Below, piece after piece: positions 31,908 through 40,262 of a stretch of DNA of 44,029 nucleotides (position 1 is its first letter; every line of letters starts with the position of its first letter). A program made the translations under genes and the position numbers. This stretch comes from Streptomyces albidus (ex Kaewkla and Franco 2022) (lineage in GTDB: Bacteria; Actinomycetota; Actinomycetes; Streptomycetales; Streptomycetaceae). The stretch covers positions 1 through 44,029 of the forward strand of contig NZ_JACBXA010000024.1 of assembly GCF_013870515.1 (NCBI RefSeq), in the 5' to 3' direction. The notes beneath the pieces are model-generated. The model was not told the origin of the DNA and did not search any database. It saw only the letters and a program-made list of their open reading frames with translations.

Positions 31908-32678
31908 TCAGCCCGCGCGGCCCGCCACCTGGACCGTGCACAGGGCGTCCGCGCGGAACGGGGCGAGCTGGTCCTCGCTCGCCCCCTGGTCGGTGATCAG
32001 GGTCCAGGGACGGTCGAAGGTCGACCACCAGTGGGATTCGGCACGGCCCAACTTCCCTGCGTCCGCGAGGACATGGACGTCCCGGGAGCGGTCGATCATC
32101 AACTGCTTGAGCGTGCTCTGCTCCGGCGACGCCTCACAGATGCCGCGTCCGGCGACCACCCCGTCCGCGCCGAGGAAGACGGCGTCCGCGCTGAGCCTGG
32201 AGACGGCTGCCTCGGCCAGCGGCCCGACCATGCCCAGGCTCAACTGCCGGACGCTGCCGCCGAGTACGACGAGTTCGATCCCGGGGACCCCGGCCAGGAT
32301 GTTGATCGAGGTGAGCCCCGGCGTCGCCACGGTGAGCCCGCCGCGCCCCGCAAGCCGTCCTGCCAGCGCTCCGACCGTGGTGCCGGCGTCGAGCAACACC
32401 ATGCTGCAGCCCGCCACATGGGCCTCGGCCGCCCGCGCGATGGCGGCCTTCTGCGCCACCGCGAGGCCTTCGCGCTCGTGGAGGGTCTGCTCCTCACCCG
32501 TGGCGTGCGACAGGGCACCGCCGTAGGTCCGTACGACCTGGCCCGACTCCGACAGGCGGGTCAGATCGCGCCGGATGGTCGACTCGGAAACGCCGTAGCG
32601 CTCGGCGAGTTCGGCCACCGCGATGGGCCGCACCTGAAGAAGATCCCGGATCTCACCGCGCCGGTCGTCGCCGTTCAC
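31908..32678 (-). CDS. DeoR family regulator of the tetronate operon
   Basis: A 256-residue DeoR/GlpR-type regulator. The N-terminal HTH has VAELAERYGVSESTIRRDLTRLSESGQVVRTYGG, the classic DeoR signature. The C-terminal sugar-phosphate isomerase-like effector domain includes LLDAGTTVGALA and FLGADGV. Effectors of the family are phosphorylated sugars or sugar acids, here probably a tetronate phosphate or DHAP. The start is a GTG at 32678 overlapping the PdxA2 stop (GTGA), so it is the last gene of its operon and autoregulated with it. A perfect 15-bp palindrome in the operon promoter is its likely target. Confidence 0.87.
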   Translation of the reverse strand: MNGDDRRGEIRDLLQVRPIAVAELAERYGVSESTIRRDLTRLSESGQVVRTYGGALSHATGEEQTLHEREGLAVAQKAAIARAAEAHVAGCSMVLLDAGTTVGALAGRLAGRGGLTVATPGLTSINILAGVPGIELVVLGGSVRQLSLGMVGPLAEAAVSRLSADAVFLGADGVVAGRGICEASPEQSTLKQLMIDRSRDVHVLADAGKLGRAESHWWSTFDRPWTLITDQGASEDQLAPFRADALCTVQVAGRAG

Positions 32679-33703
32679 CCGGCCTCGCCCGCCTGGCTCT
32701 TCACGGCGGCCGCGCCCGTACGGTCGGGGGCCAACTCGACGGCCTGCCGGAGCGCTTCGAGCATGCTGGCCTCGTCGGCCGTGCCGGTGCCGGCGATGTC
32801 GAAGGCGGTGCCGTGGTCGACGCTGGTGCGGATCACGGGGAGTCCTACGGTGACGTTGACGCCCGCGTCCAGTCCGAGCACCTTGACCGGGCCGTGGCCC
32901 TGATCGTGGTACATGGCGACGACGAGGTCGAAGTCGCCGCGTACCGCTCGGAAGAAGACCGTGTCGGCGGGCAGCGGCCCGCGAGCGTCGATGCCGCTCG
33001 CCCGCACCGCCTCGATCGCCGGAACCACCTTGGACTCCTCCTCGCCGTACCCGAACAGCCCGTTCTCACCGGCGTGCGGGTTGATGCCGCAGACGGCGAT
33101 GCGCGGCTCGGCGACTCCGGAGGCCACGAGGGTGGCGTGGCCACGGCGCAACGTCCGCTCCACCAGCCCCGGTTCGATCTTCGCCACGGCGTCGACGAGT
33201 CCGATGTGCGTCGTGACGTGGATGACCCGCAGCGTGGGCGCGGACAGCAGCATCGAGACCTCGTCCGTCCCGGTCAGCTTCGCGAGGAGTTCGGTGTGAC
33301 CGGGGTACTTGTGCCCCGCCGCGTGCAGCGCCTCCTTGTTGAGCGGAGCGGTGCAGATGGCGTCGACGCGATGCTCCGAGGCCAGCCGTGTGGCCACCTC
33401 GATGTAGCGGTACGCGCCCTCGCCGGCCACCTCGGAGAGCTCACCGAACGGCAGGTCCTCCGGAATGTTCGCCAGATCGATGCAGTCGGCCACTCCTGGC
33501 GTCCAGGAAGCCTCCTCCGGCGAGGCGACCGGGTTGATCTCCAGCTGTGCGCCGGTGAGTTCGACCGCGCGGCGCAGCCGTGCCGCGTCGCCCACCACGA
33601 GGGGCCGGAAGGAGGGGTCGGCAGCGGCGAGTGCCTTGACGATCACCTCGGGGCCGACGCCTGCGGCGTCTCCCATCGTGAGGGCGATGACGGGTCGGGA
33701 CAT
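32675..33703 (-). CDS. pdxA2: PdxA2-like 4-phospho-tetronate dehydrogenase
   Basis: A 342-residue enzyme of the PdxA family. It starts MSRPVIALTMGDAAGVGPEV and has the metal-binding His residues in KYPGHTELLA, THIGL and NPHAGENG, plus MYHDQGHGPVK. True PdxA acts in pyridoxal phosphate synthesis; PdxA2 homologues beside a DUF1537 kinase oxidise and decarboxylate D-threonate or L-threonate/erythronate 4-phosphate to dihydroxyacetone phosphate. The kinase neighbour, permease and DeoR regulator favour this second role. The ATG at 33703 is chosen by family start. 48 bp after the kinase stop; overlaps the DeoR start by 4 bp. Confidence 0.88.
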   Translation of the reverse strand: MSRPVIALTMGDAAGVGPEVIVKALAAADPSFRPLVVGDAARLRRAVELTGAQLEINPVASPEEASWTPGVADCIDLANIPEDLPFGELSEVAGEGAYRYIEVATRLASEHRVDAICTAPLNKEALHAAGHKYPGHTELLAKLTGTDEVSMLLSAPTLRVIHVTTHIGLVDAVAKIEPGLVERTLRRGHATLVASGVAEPRIAVCGINPHAGENGLFGYGEEESKVVPAIEAVRASGIDARGPLPADTVFFRAVRGDFDLVVAMYHDQGHGPVKVLGLDAGVNVTVGLPVIRTSVDHGTAFDIAGTGTADEASMLEALRQAVELAPDRTGAAAVKSQAGEAG

Positions 33704-33751
33704 GGTGACAGCCTTCCGCAAGTGAGGGGTTGAAGCGAAACCGGGCATCGG

Positions 33752-34981
33752 TCAGGGCAAGGATCCGGACACGTACGGCCCGTCGTGCCGGGAGGGCGGT
33801 GACAGCGGGCGGACGATGCGCAGCAACGTCCCGGAGTCGCCGAACGATCCGGCCTTGGTGACGACACGCAGCCCGCCCGGCGTGCGCATGCTCACCACTC
33901 CGGGCTCCAACTCACCCTGCACGGCAAGGGTGTTCACGCCGCCCGCGGTCAGCGCCGACCTCGCCGTCTCACCGCCGGTCGCCACGAACGTCCCCGCGGC
34001 GTCGAGACCGGCGCGCGCCACCTCGCCGAGGAGAGCGGCGACTTGGCCCGAACGGGCCGGGTCCACCGGCTCGTCCGGGTCGGGGAAGACGGCCACATGC
34101 CGACCGTGCGTCAGTGCCGAGTGCACCTGCTGCGCGGCCGCCTCCAGGGCACCGTCGACCAGAGCGACGCGGACGGCGACGCAGTCCGTGCCGTCGAGCA
34201 GTTCCCGCAACTGGGCGCGGGCGGCGTCGCTCCGGCTGCCGACGCACACCAGCGCCGGCCCTGACGCACCCGCGGCAGCTCCCCCGCCGCCGGAGCCCGA
34301 TGCCGAGGTCTCCGGGTGCAGATGGTGGGCGAGCCCGCCGGAGCCGACCAGCAGTGCGCGAAGTCCCGTGCAGGCACGTGCCGTTCGGGCGAGGTCTTCG
34401 TCGGTGAGTGCGTCCACGACCACGGCGTCGGCATCGCGGGTCCCGGCCAGCACTGCTTCGGGGCTGCCGTCGCGCAGTTCACGCAACGGCAGCCGGGCCA
34501 CCCTCAGCCCGGCGGCCTCGAGCTGCCCGATCAGCGGCTCCCGCGACGGATGCAGGGCGCGGAGAGGCTCACCCCCGACGAGGACGCTCCCGTCGACGAC
34601 GGTGCGCCCCGTCGCGGGGAACGCCGGTGCCACGACGGCCAGATGACGGCCGCCGGCCCCGATGTCCTCATCGAGCCCCGACAAGGCGGCCAGGCTCGCG
34701 GCGATCTCGGGGCCGATGTTCCCGCGCAGCGTGGAGTCGATCTTCTTGTAGACCAGGGTCTCCGGTCCGGCCCGTCCGATGACCGCCGCGCAGGCGGCCG
34801 CGGCCGCCGGGCCCGGCAGATACCGGCTGTCGGTGTCGACGGCGATGACCGAGGAGCGCGGCCAGTCCGCCTCCGCGTGGAGAGCGACGGCGCTGTCCGC
34901 GCGCCCGGCCAGCGCGGCGGCGCTGTCGGCGGCGCCCGAGAGGTCGTCGGCGACGATCAGGACGGCCGGTTCGGTTCTCAT
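33752..34981 (-). CDS. Four-carbon acid sugar kinase (DUF1537)
   Basis: A 409-residue kinase of the DUF1537 family (DtnK/LtnK/OtnK group), which phosphorylates D-threonate, L-threonate, D-erythronate or 3-oxo-tetronates at O4. The N-terminal domain opens [19 protein letters not shown] (the DD-S/T-GA motif) and has [16 protein letters not shown]. The C-terminal nucleotide-binding domain has [14 protein letters not shown] and [13 protein letters not shown]. All are as expected for an active enzyme. Pairing with a PdxA2-like dehydrogenase rather than an aldolase favours D-threonate or a related tetronate as substrate. The ATG at 34981 overlaps the permease stop (ATGA). A second copy of the operon's palindrome lies 37-51 bp upstream, inside the permease 3' end. 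Confidence 0.87.
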   Translation of the reverse strand: MRTEPAVLIVADDLSGAADSAAALAGRADSAVALHAEADWPRSSVIAVDTDSRYLPGPAAAAACAAVIGRAGPETLVYKKIDSTLRGNIGPEIAASLAALSGLDEDIGAGGRHLAVVAPAFPATGRTVVDGSVLVGGEPLRALHPSREPLIGQLEAAGLRVARLPLRELRDGSPEAVLAGTRDADAVVVDALTDEDLARTARACTGLRALLVGSGGLAHHLHPETSASGSGGGGAAAGASGPALVCVGSRSDAARAQLRELLDGTDCVAVRVALVDGALEAAAQQVHSALTHGRHVAVFPDPDEPVDPARSGQVAALLGEVARAGLDAAGTFVATGGETARSALTAGGVNTLAVQGELEPGVVSMRTPGGLRVVTKAGSFGDSGTLLRIVRPLSPPSRHDGPYVSGSLP

Positions 34982-36078
34982 CGGGGCTCTGCAGCTCCTT
35001 CGGCCTGCTCCCGCGTCTGCGCGATTCGCGCATCCTGCTCACCGGAAGGTCCATCGGCGCCGGATTCGGAGTCCCCTTCGGGCTTCACCGAGCCGTCCGT
35101 CTCACCTTCCCTGACGTCCAGCGCACCTTGCCGCTCCAGGCGACGGTGGTAGGCGAGGGTGATGGCGGGCACGAGCAGCGAGGTCACCACGACCGCGGCG
35201 GCCACCAGGATCGTGGCCTTCTCCGCCGCCTCCTTGTAGGCGGGATTGGCCGCTGCGACCAACGCGGGCACTGCTGTCGCGTTGCCCGCCGTGGTCGCCG
35301 CCGCGAGCCCCGCGAGTCCGCTCCCGCCCACCAGCCGGTCGGTGAAGAAGAGGGTGGTTCCGCTGACGACCAGTACGAACAGCCCCAGCCCGATGCCGAG
35401 GAGCCCCGCCGTCCAGACCGCGGCGAGGTCGATGCCCGAGCCCAGCGCGAAGCCGAAGAAAGGGATGCACACCGGCACGGCGGCTCCCAGGAACTTGCGC
35501 ATCTGCGGGTCGAGGTTGCCCAGCACCATGCCGATGAGGAGCGGCAGGATCGCGCCGAGCATCGTCTGCCACGGGAAGGCCGACAGGCCCGCGACTCCCA
35601 GAGTGAGCATGGTGAGGAACGGGCCGGACTCCAGGCTCATCAGCGAGTACGCGGCCGCGTCCCGCTGCCGTCCGAACTGGCTCATGAGCGCCATGTACAG
35701 GCCGCCGTTGGTGTCGTTGAGGGCGGCCACGACCGCGAGCGTGGAGATGCCGGCGAACACCCCGCCGTCCACGGGCGCCTCGTCCAGGAACTGGCCCATC
35801 ACCACTCCGGCGACGACCGCGACGCCCGCCTTGGTGATCAGCAGCGCCCCGCCCTTCTTGAGGATGTAGGGCGTCGTCTTCAGTTCGATCGTGGCGCCCA
35901 TGCACACGTAGAAGACCGCGAGGATCGTCAGCGCCCCGGAGAAGAGCGCCCCGGTGAAGGACCCGAAGAAGTCCCCCGTCCCCTCATGGGCGGTGTTGAT
36001 GATCGCTCCCACCAGGAGCGGCACCAGCATCATGCCGCCGGGAACACGTTCCAGGCTCGCCTTGATCGGTATCGACAT
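34978..36078 (-). CDS. kdgT: KdgT-family 2-keto-3-deoxygluconate-type permease
   Basis: A 366-residue membrane transporter of the KdgT family with about 10 hydrophobic segments. The opening [27 protein letters not shown] and the central [21 protein letters not shown] and [13 protein letters not shown] are diagnostic. E. coli KdgT imports 2-keto-3-deoxygluconate with protons. Here the gene leads an operon for a four-carbon sugar acid, so that acid is the likelier substrate. The C-terminal 50 residues are a long acidic hydrophilic tail (after [11 protein letters not shown]), unusual for the family. Inside the DNA of this tail lies the second copy of the 15-bp palindrome. ATG at 36078. Confidence 0.88.
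   Translation of the reverse strand: MSIPIKASLERVPGGMMLVPLLVGAIINTAHEGTGDFFGSFTGALFSGALTILAVFYVCMGATIELKTTPYILKKGGALLITKAGVAVVAGVVMGQFLDEAPVDGGVFAGISTLAVVAALNDTNGGLYMALMSQFGRQRDAAAYSLMSLESGPFLTMLTLGVAGLSAFPWQTMLGAILPLLIGMVLGNLDPQMRKFLGAAVPVCIPFFGFALGSGIDLAAVWTAGLLGIGLGLFVLVVSGTTLFFTDRLVGGSGLAGLAAATTAGNATAVPALVAAANPAYKEAAEKATILVAAAVVVTSLLVPAITLAYHRRLERQGALDVREGETDGSVKPEGDSESGADGPSGEQDARIAQTREQAEGAAEPR
35018..35032. promoter_or_regulatory. Internal copy of the operon palindrome (kdgT 3' end)
   Basis: TGCGCGATTCGCGCA, the same 15-mer (opposite reading) as at 36176-36190, sits in the sequence encoding the KdgT tail, 37 bp upstream of the kinase start. It may be a second operator for DeoR, giving looping or an internal block. 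Confidence 0.5.
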
Positions 36079-36175
36079 GTGCGGGTCCGCCTTCCATCGG
36101 TCCTCGACGAGACGCCGGCCACCGCCGGGTCCGGCATGGAGCGGAAGTTACGCGGCTTGCGCGTTTCATGCAAGG

Positions 36176-36190
36176 TGCGCGAATCGCGCA
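36176..36190. promoter_or_regulatory. Palindromic operator in the kdgT operon promoter
   Basis: TGCGCGAATCGCGCA is a perfect dyad (TGCGCGA/TCGCGCA with one central base), 98 bp upstream of the kdgT start codon. Beside it, CTTGC (36156-36160) and GCAAG (36170-36174) form another dyad. The DeoR protein encoded by the last gene of the operon is the likely ligand. Confidence 0.6.
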
Positions 36191-36222
36191 TGCAACAGGA
36201 CGCCACACGGAACGTCCTTGAT

Positions 36223-36247
36223 ATTATTTAGCCGGAGCGCTAATAAT
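36223..36247. promoter_or_regulatory. AT-rich ArsR-type operator
   Basis: ATTATTTAGC (36223-36232) and GCTAATAAT (36239-36247) form a near-perfect inverted repeat, 7 bp before the ATG at 36254. It is an AT island in very GC-rich DNA. ArsR-family repressors bind such dyads, and an ArsR gene is second in the operon. Confidence 0.6.
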
Positions 36248-36253
36248 CGCTTC

Positions 36254-36586
36254 ATGAGCGAACCGATCACTTCCATCGCCCGCTACCGCGTCAAGCCCGG
36301 CTGCGAGAGCGAGTTCCTCGAAATCGTCGACCGGCACTGGACCACGCTGCGCGAGGTGGAGCTGGTCACCGACCGCGAACCCGAGGTCTACGTCGGCACG
36401 GAGAAGCGCCCGGAGGGGCCGCTGATCGTCGAGATCTTCGACTGGGTGGACGAGGACGCCTCGCGGCGCGCGCACACGCATCCGCTCGTCAGCCGCATCT
36501 GGGAGGCGATGGGCCCTCTCTGCGAGGAGCGCGAGGGGCAGCCCGCGTTCGAGTTCGCCGGACTGCGGCGGCTCGCACGCCGGTGA
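36254..36586 (+). CDS. ABM-like small protein (antibiotic biosynthesis monooxygenase fold)
   Basis: A 110-residue protein that looks like the dimeric alpha+beta ABM fold: TSIARYRVKPGCESEFLEIVDRHWTTLREVELV, then a beta strand with LIVEIFDWVDEDASRRAHTHPLVSRIWEAM and a short C-terminal strand. These proteins include quinone-forming monooxygenases and many of unknown role. The ATG at 36254 lies directly after the AT-rich operator, with no convincing Shine-Dalgarno. Its stop overlaps the ArsR GTG (GTGA), so the two are co-translated. The substrate may be the same compound sensed by ArsR. Fold call is from pattern only. Confidence 0.7.
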   Translation: MSEPITSIARYRVKPGCESEFLEIVDRHWTTLREVELVTDREPEVYVGTEKRPEGPLIVEIFDWVDEDASRRAHTHPLVSRIWEAMGPLCEEREGQPAFEFAGLRRLARR

Positions 36587-36954
36587 GTCCTGCGGACGAG
36601 GCGAAGCCGGCGCGGGGGCTCCGCGATCTCGACGACATCGAAGCGGTCTTCAGCGCGCTCGGGCACGCCACTCGGCGCCACATCCTCCAGGTGCTGGCTG
36701 CGCGGAACGGCACACTGACCGCCGGTGAGCTCGCCACCCGCTTCAGCCACAGCTGGCCGACGACGACGCGGCACCTGGGAGTCCTCACCGAGGCGGGGCT
36801 GGTCTCGGTGGCCTCCGCCGGGCGGGAACGCCACTACCGGTTGGAACGTCAGCGGCTCGGTGACGTGCTGGCGCTGTGGCTGGGCAGCGTCGGCTTCGAT
36901 CTCCACACCACGGGACAGGACAGCGAGCCGGAACCCTCGGAGGGCACACGATGA
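36583..36954 (+). CDS. ArsR family regulator
   Basis: A 123-residue winged-helix ArsR-type repressor: FSALGHATRRHILQVLAARNGTLTAGELATRFSHSWPTTTRHLGVLTEAGLVSVASAGRERHYRLE in outline, the whole domain present. The metal-binding Cys pair of classic ArsR is lacking, so it is probably of the SdpR-like group that senses an organic ligand or none. Starts at GTG 36583 overlapping the ABM stop, and its stop overlaps the MmcQ ATG. A three-gene coupled operon with the dyad just upstream suggests autorepression. Confidence 0.85.
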   Translation: MSPADEAKPARGLRDLDDIEAVFSALGHATRRHILQVLAARNGTLTAGELATRFSHSWPTTTRHLGVLTEAGLVSVASAGRERHYRLERQRLGDVLALWLGSVGFDLHTTGQDSEPEPSEGTR

Positions 36955-37328
36955 CGAACATGGACCGTCTCGAACGGATCGCGGCGCGACTGCCGGAGGC
37001 GGAACGCGTCGACATCGAGCAGTGGGGCGACCATCCCACCTTCCGGGTCAGGGGGAAGAACTTCGTCTTCTGCGACGGCGAAGCGCGCCACCTGTCGCTG
37101 AAGTTGTCCCGGGAGGAGGCCGCGGCCGTCGCGGCGACCGACCCGGGCGTCGAGCCCGCAGGCTACGGCCTCGGCAGGCACGGATGGATCGCCCTCACCC
37201 TCACCCCCGGCGAGGACCAGGACGAGGACCGGTGGCAGCAGATCACGGAGTGGGTCCGCACCTCCTACACCCTGGTCGCGCCGAGGAGACTGGCCCGCAT
37301 CGTCGAGGAGGAGGACGGCACGGCCTGA
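36951..37328 (+). CDS. MmcQ/YjbR family protein
   Basis: A 125-residue protein of the MmcQ/YjbR (CyaY-like fold) family. Signatures are WGDHPTFRVRGKNFVFCDGEARHLSLKLS and GYGLGRHGWIALTL, with WVRTSYTLVAPRRL at the end. Often annotated as DNA-binding, but that function rests on little; many are stress-associated cytosolic proteins. The ATG at 36951 overlaps the ArsR stop (ATGA), so it is third in the operon. Confidence 0.85.
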   Translation: MTNMDRLERIAARLPEAERVDIEQWGDHPTFRVRGKNFVFCDGEARHLSLKLSREEAAAVAATDPGVEPAGYGLGRHGWIALTLTPGEDQDEDRWQQITEWVRTSYTLVAPRRLARIVEEEDGTA

Positions 37329-37420
37329 GGGGGGACAGGCACGGCGGGCGCGTGAGCGCGACGAGGCGCGTGAGTACGACGGGGCACGTGAAGGCGTTCA
37401 ACTCCGGGAAGGCTTCGGCC

Positions 37421-38596
37421 ATGACCGACACCCCCTCTTCCGGAGGCACCCGGCTGCGCCTCGCCGTCGCCGGGCTCGGAGCCGTCGCCCGCACCGTGCA
37501 TCTGCCCCTGCTGGAGAGACGACGCGATCTGTTCGAGATCACCGCCCTGTGCGACCTCTCCGGCAGCAACCTCGACGAGATCGGCACGCGCTACCAAGTC
37601 CCGCAGAATCGGCGGTACTTGAGCACGGACGCATTGTTCGCCGGAGGCGGCTTCGACGCCGTGATGCTGCTGACTTCCGGCTCCCACGGAGATGCCGCCG
37701 AGGCCGCCCTTCGAGCCGGCTACGCCGTGCTGTGCGAGAAGCCGCTGGCCTTCACGCGTGCCGAGGCCGAGCGGGTCGCGGCCGCCGAGGACGCGCAGGC
37801 GAGCGGCCCGCGGCTGATGGTCGCCTACATGAAGCAGTACGACCCCGCCGCCCTGCGCCTGGTCCGGCTCCTGGAGGAGGCGGGCGGCCCCGAGGCGGTC
37901 CGTTCCGTGGAGGTGTGCGTCCTGCACCCGACGGGCAAGTCCCAACGGGACTTCGCACACCTGCCGTTGCCTCCGGGCGACATCGACCCGGACGCGCTCG
38001 CCGCGCTCCGCGCCAGGGACGCAAGTCTGATCGACCACGCGCTCGGGGTGGAAGCACCACCGGCTGCCCGTTCCCTGTACGAGATCGTCAACGCCTCTGT
38101 GTGCCACGACCTTTCGCTCATGCGCCTCGTCCACGGATCCCCGGAGACCGTGGACTTCGCAGCGACGTGGCCGAGCCGGGCCGGTCAGACGGGACCGGGT
38201 TCCGTCGAGCTGTCCGGGCGCCTGCCGGGCGGCGCCCGCTACGCCATCCGCTGGCACTACCTGCCCGGGCACGCCGCCTACCGCGAGACGGTCGACGTGC
38301 ACCACGAGGGCGGCACCCTGCAACTCGCCTTCCCCTCGCCCTACTTGATGAACACGCCCACGGTGCTGACAGCCACCGACAACGACGGCGGCACCGAGCG
38401 CCGCGCCCGGTTCCGCTCCGTGAGCGAGGCCTTCGAGGCGGAACTCGTCGCGTTCCACGCGATGGTCACCCGCGGCGAGCCGCCCCTGACGGGCGTGCGC
38501 GGGGCCACCGAGGACCTGATCACGGCTCAGCGCGCCGTTGCCCGGCTCGCCGCCCTGGAAGGGCACCCCTGCGCGGGGGAAGCGGCGTCGGCCTGA
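37421..38596 (+). CDS. Gfo/Idh/MocA family oxidoreductase
   Basis: A 391-residue NAD(P)-dependent dehydrogenase. The Rossmann motif is LAVAGLGAVARTVHLPLLERR, and the EKP motif of the family is in VLCEKPLAFTRAE. The C-terminal domain holds an NASVCHDLSLMRLVHG segment with the catalytic His/Asp region. Such enzymes oxidise inositols, sugars or sugar phosphates. The ATG at 37421 with GGAAGG 9 nt upstream is preferred over a GTG at 37389. It starts 92 bp after the MmcQ stop on the same strand and is followed by a strong terminator. Confidence 0.85.
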   Translation: MTDTPSSGGTRLRLAVAGLGAVARTVHLPLLERRRDLFEITALCDLSGSNLDEIGTRYQVPQNRRYLSTDALFAGGGFDAVMLLTSGSHGDAAEAALRAGYAVLCEKPLAFTRAEAERVAAAEDAQASGPRLMVAYMKQYDPAALRLVRLLEEAGGPEAVRSVEVCVLHPTGKSQRDFAHLPLPPGDIDPDALAALRARDASLIDHALGVEAPPAARSLYEIVNASVCHDLSLMRLVHGSPETVDFAATWPSRAGQTGPGSVELSGRLPGGARYAIRWHYLPGHAAYRETVDVHHEGGTLQLAFPSPYLMNTPTVLTATDNDGGTERRARFRSVSEAFEAELVAFHAMVTRGEPPLTGVRGATEDLITAQRAVARLAALEGHPCAGEAASA

Positions 38597-38704
38597 GCAT
38601 GACCGGGCGTCAGCGCTCACGGTGAGCGGCTTCCCGGGGAGCACCCGCCTGGTGGAGCGGTGCACCGGGAGCTGAGGAACCACCGTTCGGATGAAGGAGG
38701 CGCC

Positions 38705-38736
38705 CCTGGGGCTCCGTCAACTGACGGAGCCCCAGG
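38705..38736. terminator. 15-bp stem terminator after the Gfo/Idh gene
   Basis: CCTGGGGCTCCGTCA (38705-38719), a two-base centre, then TGACGGAGCCCCAGG (38722-38736): a nearly continuous palindrome 108 bp after the oxidoreductase stop. Confidence 0.75.
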
Positions 38737-39064
38737 CCTCCGCCCGGGCACACTCGCGAGCTGCGGACCACCTCCCCCGTACACCGGTTTCACAGGGCCG
38801 ACCATGGGAGGCGGGGCCCGGTTCGCTCTGCTACAGGTGATTCGTGGCCCGTTTTTCTTTCAGAACTCCGAGAAAGTCGCAATGCGTTGCCCCAATGGGG
38901 TTGTCGCGTTCATGGCGGGTTGCTTTTACTGGCGAGGCGCGGAATTCGATTTCAGCCCGCGCGGGAAGAGGGCCGGCTGCCTTCTCCCGCGCGGGTCCCC
39001 CCACTCTTCGGTGACGGAACTCCGAGCGAGCGAGCCACCGTTCCCACCCTCGAAGGAGATCGAG
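38737..39064 (+). promoter_or_regulatory. Long leader/promoter region of the amidase gene
   Basis: About 330 bp without a gene. It is locally AT-richer near 38,850 (a run of five T). It holds CCCC-AAT-GGGG hairpin sequence around 38,890-38,900 and a strong hairpin made of two CCCGCGCGGG arms at 38956-38965 and 38986-38995. The amidase ribosome-binding site (GAAGGAG) is at the end. I looked for a known cell-wall-hydrolase riboswitch (ydaO type) and could not support one. Confidence 0.4.
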
Positions 39065-40162
39065 ATGGCTGCACAGCAAGGCTTCGACCGCCGCTCGCTG
39101 TTGCGCGGTGGTGTGGCGGCCACGGCTGCCGGCGCGATCGGTCTGAGCGCCGCCGGGACCGCGAACGCCGCCGGTTCGTCCGCGGCGTACCGCTCACAGG
39201 GCGCACGCGCCAAGGCGGTCGCCGAACCCCGCATCTACAGCACGGAGGAGTGGGGCGCACGTCCTCCCTCCAGCGCCATCGTCGTCGAGAACCACGTCCC
39301 CACCTTCATCGTCGTCCACCACACCGCCGAGCCCGGCAACAGCGAGGACTACTCGCTGGAGCACGCGAAGAAGATCTGCCGGGACATCCAGAACTTCCAC
39401 ATGGACGGCAACGGCTGGGCGGACACGGGCCAGCAGTTCACCAACAGCCGCGGCGGATACCGCCTGGAGGGACGCCACAGGAGCCTGGAAGTGGTCCGCG
39501 GCGGCACCAAGCACGTGCAGGGTGCCAACGTCGGCAGCCACAACAGCGAGGTCATCGGCATCGAGAACGAGGGCCTCTACTCCGACGTCGACGTACCGCA
39601 GGCGCTGTGGGACTCCCTCGTCCAGCTCGTGGCCTGGATCGCCGGTCAGTACGGCACCGACCTGGCGAACATCCAGGGCCACCGGGACTTCAACTCCACG
39701 GAGTGCCCCGGCGGCGTCCTCTACGGGCGTCTGCAGGAGCTGCGTGACGCCGTCGGCAACGCGCTCGGCGTGAAGTCCGCCGAAGGGCTGCTGACCTGGC
39801 CGCTGCTGAAGCCCGGTGCGGTGGGCCCCCAAGTACGCGCCGCCCAGCACCTGTTGCGGGCCAAGGGCTTCAAGTCGGTGCCCGTGGACGGCGTCTTCGG
39901 GACGGGCACCAAGCGGGCCGTCGCCGAACTCGCCGACTCCTACGGCATCGAGAAGCACGCCTGTGCGGCCTCGCACCACAGCAAGGTCGACGAGACCGGC
40001 TACCTCGGCTCCGACATCTGGCCGCTGATCACCCCGTCGGTCCGTTCGGCAGGCGCCGGCGACGTCCAGGACGCCGTCAGCACCCTTCTCCGTAAGACCC
40101 GCGGCACGGTCTCCTCCGTCGAGGAGCTCACGCAGTCCGACTGGAAGCGGCTGCTGTCCTGA
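39065..40162 (+). CDS. Tat-exported PGRP-type N-acetylmuramoyl-L-alanine amidase
   Basis: A 365-residue secreted cell-wall hydrolase. The N-terminus has a twin-arginine signal (FDRRSLLRGG, Arg9-Arg10) with a hydrophobic stretch to about residue 38. The amidase_2/PGRP domain (about 55-235) begins with IYSTEEWGARPP and has zinc-ligand His in FIVVHHTAEP and GHRDFNSTECPG. A C-terminal peptidoglycan-binding_1 domain (about 255-300) contains VGPQVRAAQHLLRAKGF and GVFGTGTKRAVAE. It would cut the bond between muramic acid and L-alanine outside the cell, in spore or hyphal wall turnover. The ATG at 39065 has GAAGGAG 6 nt upstream. The longer frame to 38660 is not used. Confidence 0.9.
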   Translation: MAAQQGFDRRSLLRGGVAATAAGAIGLSAAGTANAAGSSAAYRSQGARAKAVAEPRIYSTEEWGARPPSSAIVVENHVPTFIVVHHTAEPGNSEDYSLEHAKKICRDIQNFHMDGNGWADTGQQFTNSRGGYRLEGRHRSLEVVRGGTKHVQGANVGSHNSEVIGIENEGLYSDVDVPQALWDSLVQLVAWIAGQYGTDLANIQGHRDFNSTECPGGVLYGRLQELRDAVGNALGVKSAEGLLTWPLLKPGAVGPQVRAAQHLLRAKGFKSVPVDGVFGTGTKRAVAELADSYGIEKHACAASHHSKVDETGYLGSDIWPLITPSVRSAGAGDVQDAVSTLLRKTRGTVSSVEELTQSDWKRLLS

Positions 40163-40174
40163 CGCGGCAGCTCT

Positions 40175-40223
40175 GACCCGGCGGGGGCGGCCGAGCGATG
40201 CCCCTCGCCGCCTCCGCCGGGTC
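40175..40223. terminator. Terminator after the amidase gene
   Basis: GACCCGGCGG (40175-40184) pairs perfectly with CCGCCGGGTC (40214-40223) around a 29-nt loop that is itself GC-rich. It begins 12 bp after the amidase stop. Confidence 0.6.
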
Positions 40224-40262
40224 GCCGGAGCACCTCCCGGTTCGCTCTGCGATGCTGGACAC

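Noticed and set aside
38820..39064. ydaO-type (cyclic di-AMP) riboswitch before the amidase
   Set aside because: The leader has hairpins, but I could not align the conserved ydaO blocks.
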